Source: Porphyromonas sp. (lineage in GTDB: Bacteria; Bacteroidota; Bacteroidia; Bacteroidales; Porphyromonadaceae). From it: DNA of 6,411 nucleotides. The stretch lies in the NCBI GenBank assembly GCA_003640335.1, contig RBKG01000091.1, positions 1 through 6,411 of the forward strand, written 5' to 3'. The notes beneath the pieces are model-generated. The model made no database searches. It was not told where the DNA came from and saw nothing but the letters and a program-made list of their open reading frames with translations. This document shows, one piece after another, positions 4,291 to 6,411 of the stretch. The stretch's first letter is position 1, and each line of letters starts with the position of its first letter. Both the position numbers and the translations under genes were made by a program.

Positions 4291-6336
4291 CTATTTCTTA
4301 AGCCACTTATCTAACCAGCCATAGAATGTACGCTGCCAAAGGAGCGAATTCTGAGGGCGTAGAATCCAGTGATTTTCGTCTGGATAGATGAGCATCTGAC
4401 TAGGAATACCACGCATCTGAGCGGCATTGAAGGCTGCTTGTCCCTGCTCTGCCATAATGCGGAAGTCCTTTTCGCCGTGGGTAATGAGGATAGGTGTATC
4501 CCATGCACCGACAGCCTTATGAGGCGAGTTCGCAAAGGTACGCTGTGCCGTCTTATTATCCTTATCCCATGGTGCGCCACCCATATCCCAGTTGGCAAAC
4601 CACATCTCTTCAGTAGTCATGTACTGCATCTCTAGATTGAAGATACCAGCATGAGCGACAAAGGCTGAGAAACGACCTTCGTGATGACCTGCAAGATAGT
4701 ACACAGAGTAACCACCATAACTAGCACCCACAGCACCAATAGCCTTAGGGTTGATAAAAGGTTCTTTCTTGAGCGTATCTACGGCTACGAGGTAGTCTTG
4801 TATATTCTGACCTGAGTAGTCGCCACTAATCTGTTCGTTCCACTTCTTACCGAAGCTAGGCACACCATGTCTGTTAGGCATGATGACGATATAACCCTGC
4901 TCAGCCATAAGGCGCGCATTCCAGCGGTAAGAGAAGTACTGACTAATAGTGCTCTGTGGGCCACCCTGACAGTAAAGCAAGGCAGGGTACTGCTTGCTTT
5001 TATCGAAGTGAGGAGGATAAACAACCCATGTCAGCATATTACCGCCGTCAGTAGTCTTAATCCATCGCTTCTCTACGGTAGGGCTACCATCGAGGCTAGC
5101 GAGTAAGGCTGCATTCTCCTGCGTGATTGCCTTAGCCTCACCAGTCTTGATATTGACTTGATAGAGGTCAGTAGGCACGAGCATAGACTGACGACCAGCA
5201 AGCATCTGCCCTGCTTCTACTTGTAGAGATACATAGTTGTGCTGACCTGATGTAATCTGTCTAACCTTATGCGTACGCACATCGACTTCAAAGATATTCT
5301 TCTCAGCCTTAACGCAAGAGAGGAAATACAGACCCTTATTATCGGCACGCCACTGCATGGCGTCTACATCATACTCAAAGGCATCTGTTAGAAAAGACTT
5401 AGCACCAGTCTTAAGCTCTTGAACGAAAAGACGCTTTAAGTCGGACTCATAACCATCGTGCTCCATGCTTATCCAAGCGATGTAGCGACCATCAGGCGAG
5501 AATGTAGGGTGCGTATCGTAGCCCATCATACCCTCAGTAAGGTTGCGCGTCTTGCCCGAAGCGAGGTCATAGAGATAAATATCGCTATTGGTTGAGAGCG
5601 TATAAGCTAAGCCCTCTTTCTTACGGCTCGCATAGGCGATTGACTTGCTGTCGGGACTCCAAGCGAAGTCTTCGATACCGCTATGAGGCTTCATCGGAGC
5701 TTCGTAAGGCTCGCCCTCAAGAATATCTTTCCCCTCCTTAATAGGCTCATTACCTAGAGAGGCAACAAAAATATGCGGAATAGTCTCCACCCATTCGTCC
5801 CAGTGCTTGTACATCAACTGATTGATGACACGCCCCGTAGCCTTATCGAGGTCGGGATATAAATCCTTCGTCGTCTTGCCGTACTTAATCTGATGAACGA
5901 AGGCAATTTGCTTGCCATCGGGCGAGAAGCGGAAGCCCTCGATACCGCCTTCAATATCTGTTATTTGCTTCTTATCACTGCCATCGGGACGCATAGAGAA
6001 GAGTTGCATGCTTCCCGTCTCGTTGCTCATAAAGGCAATGCGTGCACCGCCCTCAATCCATTGGGGCGCATACTCGTTGCTCTTGGTTGCAGTTATTTGT
6101 GTGCGTGCTGTACCGTCCATATTAACGGTGTACAGTTCGCTACGGCTGTTATTATCCTTCACGCTAGGCTGCGAGAGGGCATATACTACGGTCTTACCAT
6201 TAGGCGAGAGGGCAGCATCACCGAGTCGAGCCATTGAGAGCAATAGTTCAGGGCTTAGGTGTTTGCCCGGCTCAGCCTGCCCCACAGAGAGGGTCGTTGC
6301 CATGAGCGCAGCACCAAATAGATATTTTAGTTTCAT
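4291..6336 (-). CDS. dpp5: Secreted dipeptidyl peptidase 5 (S9 family serine peptidase)
   Basis: This 681-residue exported serine exopeptidase should release N-terminal dipeptides from oligopeptides. DPP5 enzymes prefer Ala and hydrophobic residues at P1. Residues 1-21 form a signal peptide (MKLKY, a hydrophobic core, cleavage after VGQA), so the enzyme acts in the periplasm. A beta-propeller follows (about 40-410) with repeated SPDG-type blades such as SPNGKTV, SPDGKQI, SPDSKSI and SPDGRYI. The alpha/beta hydrolase domain carries GASYGG with nucleophile Ser539, Asp624 in HGEKDFRI and His656 in DENHW. Close resemblance to P. gingivalis DPP5 (684 residues) is from memory. I chose the ATG at 6336 rather than the in-frame ATG at 6381 because it begins the signal peptide, and because the longer start lies upstream of the -7 box. 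A prolyl tripeptidyl peptidase or other S9C member is the alternative. Confidence 0.94.
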   Translation of the reverse strand: MKLKYLFGAALMATTLSVGQAEPGKHLSPELLLSMARLGDAALSPNGKTVVYALSQPSVKDNNSRSELYTVNMDGTARTQITATKSNEYAPQWIEGGARIAFMSNETGSMQLFSMRPDGSDKKQITDIEGGIEGFRFSPDGKQIAFVHQIKYGKTTKDLYPDLDKATGRVINQLMYKHWDEWVETIPHIFVASLGNEPIKEGKDILEGEPYEAPMKPHSGIEDFAWSPDSKSIAYASRKKEGLAYTLSTNSDIYLYDLASGKTRNLTEGMMGYDTHPTFSPDGRYIAWISMEHDGYESDLKRLFVQELKTGAKSFLTDAFEYDVDAMQWRADNKGLYFLSCVKAEKNIFEVDVRTHKVRQITSGQHNYVSLQVEAGQMLAGRQSMLVPTDLYQVNIKTGEAKAITQENAALLASLDGSPTVEKRWIKTTDGGNMLTWVVYPPHFDKSKQYPALLYCQGGPQSTISQYFSYRWNARLMAEQGYIVIMPNRHGVPSFGKKWNEQISGDYSGQNIQDYLVAVDTLKKEPFINPKAIGAVGASYGGYSVYYLAGHHEGRFSAFVAHAGIFNLEMQYMTTEEMWFANWDMGGAPWDKDNKTAQRTFANSPHKAVGAWDTPILITHGEKDFRIMAEQGQAAFNAAQMRGIPSQMLIYPDENHWILRPQNSLLWQRTFYGWLDKWLKK

Positions 6337-6361
6337 AATAAATTCGTTTGCGTCCTTTCTA

Positions 6362-6369
6362 CAAAGATA
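6362..6369 (-). promoter_or_regulatory. -7 promoter box of the dipeptidyl peptidase gene
   Basis: The minus strand reads TATCTTTG, a perfect TAnnTTTG box. Transcription would begin near 6355 and give a leader of about 18 nt before the ATG at 6336. No clear TTTG -33 element stands 19-21 nt upstream, so this may be a weaker promoter or one aided by an activator. Confidence 0.6.
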
Positions 6370-6411
6370 TCTAATATTCAATAAAAAGCACGCACATCTT
6401 TCGGAATAAGC

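Noticed and set aside
6337..6381. Longer N-terminus for the dipeptidyl peptidase from the ATG at 6381
   Set aside because: It would put 15 polar residues before a good signal peptide, and it lies upstream of the TATCTTTG box from which the message should start.
5912..6409. A 165-codon plus-strand open frame opposite the peptidase gene, and similar plus-strand frames opposite fumC, trpS and the DUF3127 gene
   Set aside because: They lie antisense to confidently identified genes, and their composition mirrors the sense codons. None shows family motifs.

Overview
The window reads as chromosomal DNA from a member of the Bacteroidota, most likely Porphyromonas or a close relative. The large S9-family peptidase strongly resembles the dipeptidyl peptidase 5 I remember from Porphyromonas gingivalis. 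Two promoters carry the Bacteroidota -7 box (TAnnTTTG), most starts lack a Shine-Dalgarno sequence, and a DUF3127 gene is present. All five genes lie on the minus strand, so transcription runs from the right edge to the left.

In order of transcription: a -7 box (6362-6369) and a secreted dipeptidyl peptidase 5 (6336-4291); trpS, tryptophanyl-tRNA synthetase, with a good Shine-Dalgarno sequence (4229-3246); a small OB-fold DUF3127 protein with an SSB-like acidic tail (3225-2800); a 13-bp perfect terminator hairpin (2710-2748); rlmH, the 23S rRNA pseudouridine-1915 methyltransferase (2695-2222); a 0.43-kb non-coding block holding a MITE-like element (about 1893-2220); and fumC, class II fumarase (1789-392), with a full -33/-7 promoter (1845-1876) and a strand-specific cUUCGg-loop terminator (322-360). 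The first 320 bases hold no gene. They contain a second copy of the interspersed hairpin repeat (8-158) and a 22-bp-period array of palindromic units (about 208-316).

The genes are housekeeping (translation, rRNA modification, central carbon metabolism, peptide use) and do not form one pathway. DPP5 and fumarase fit a peptide-fermenting, fumarate-using lifestyle. The peptidase, trpS and DUF3127 genes may share a transcript because nothing terminator-like separates them. I see no defence system, prophage, CRISPR array, tRNA or rRNA.

The interesting material is non-coding: a 328-bp element with terminal inverted repeats and a 9-bp direct repeat that falls exactly on the rlmH stop codon; a two-copy multi-hairpin repeat; a palindromic tandem array; and a terminator squeezed against the rlmH start.
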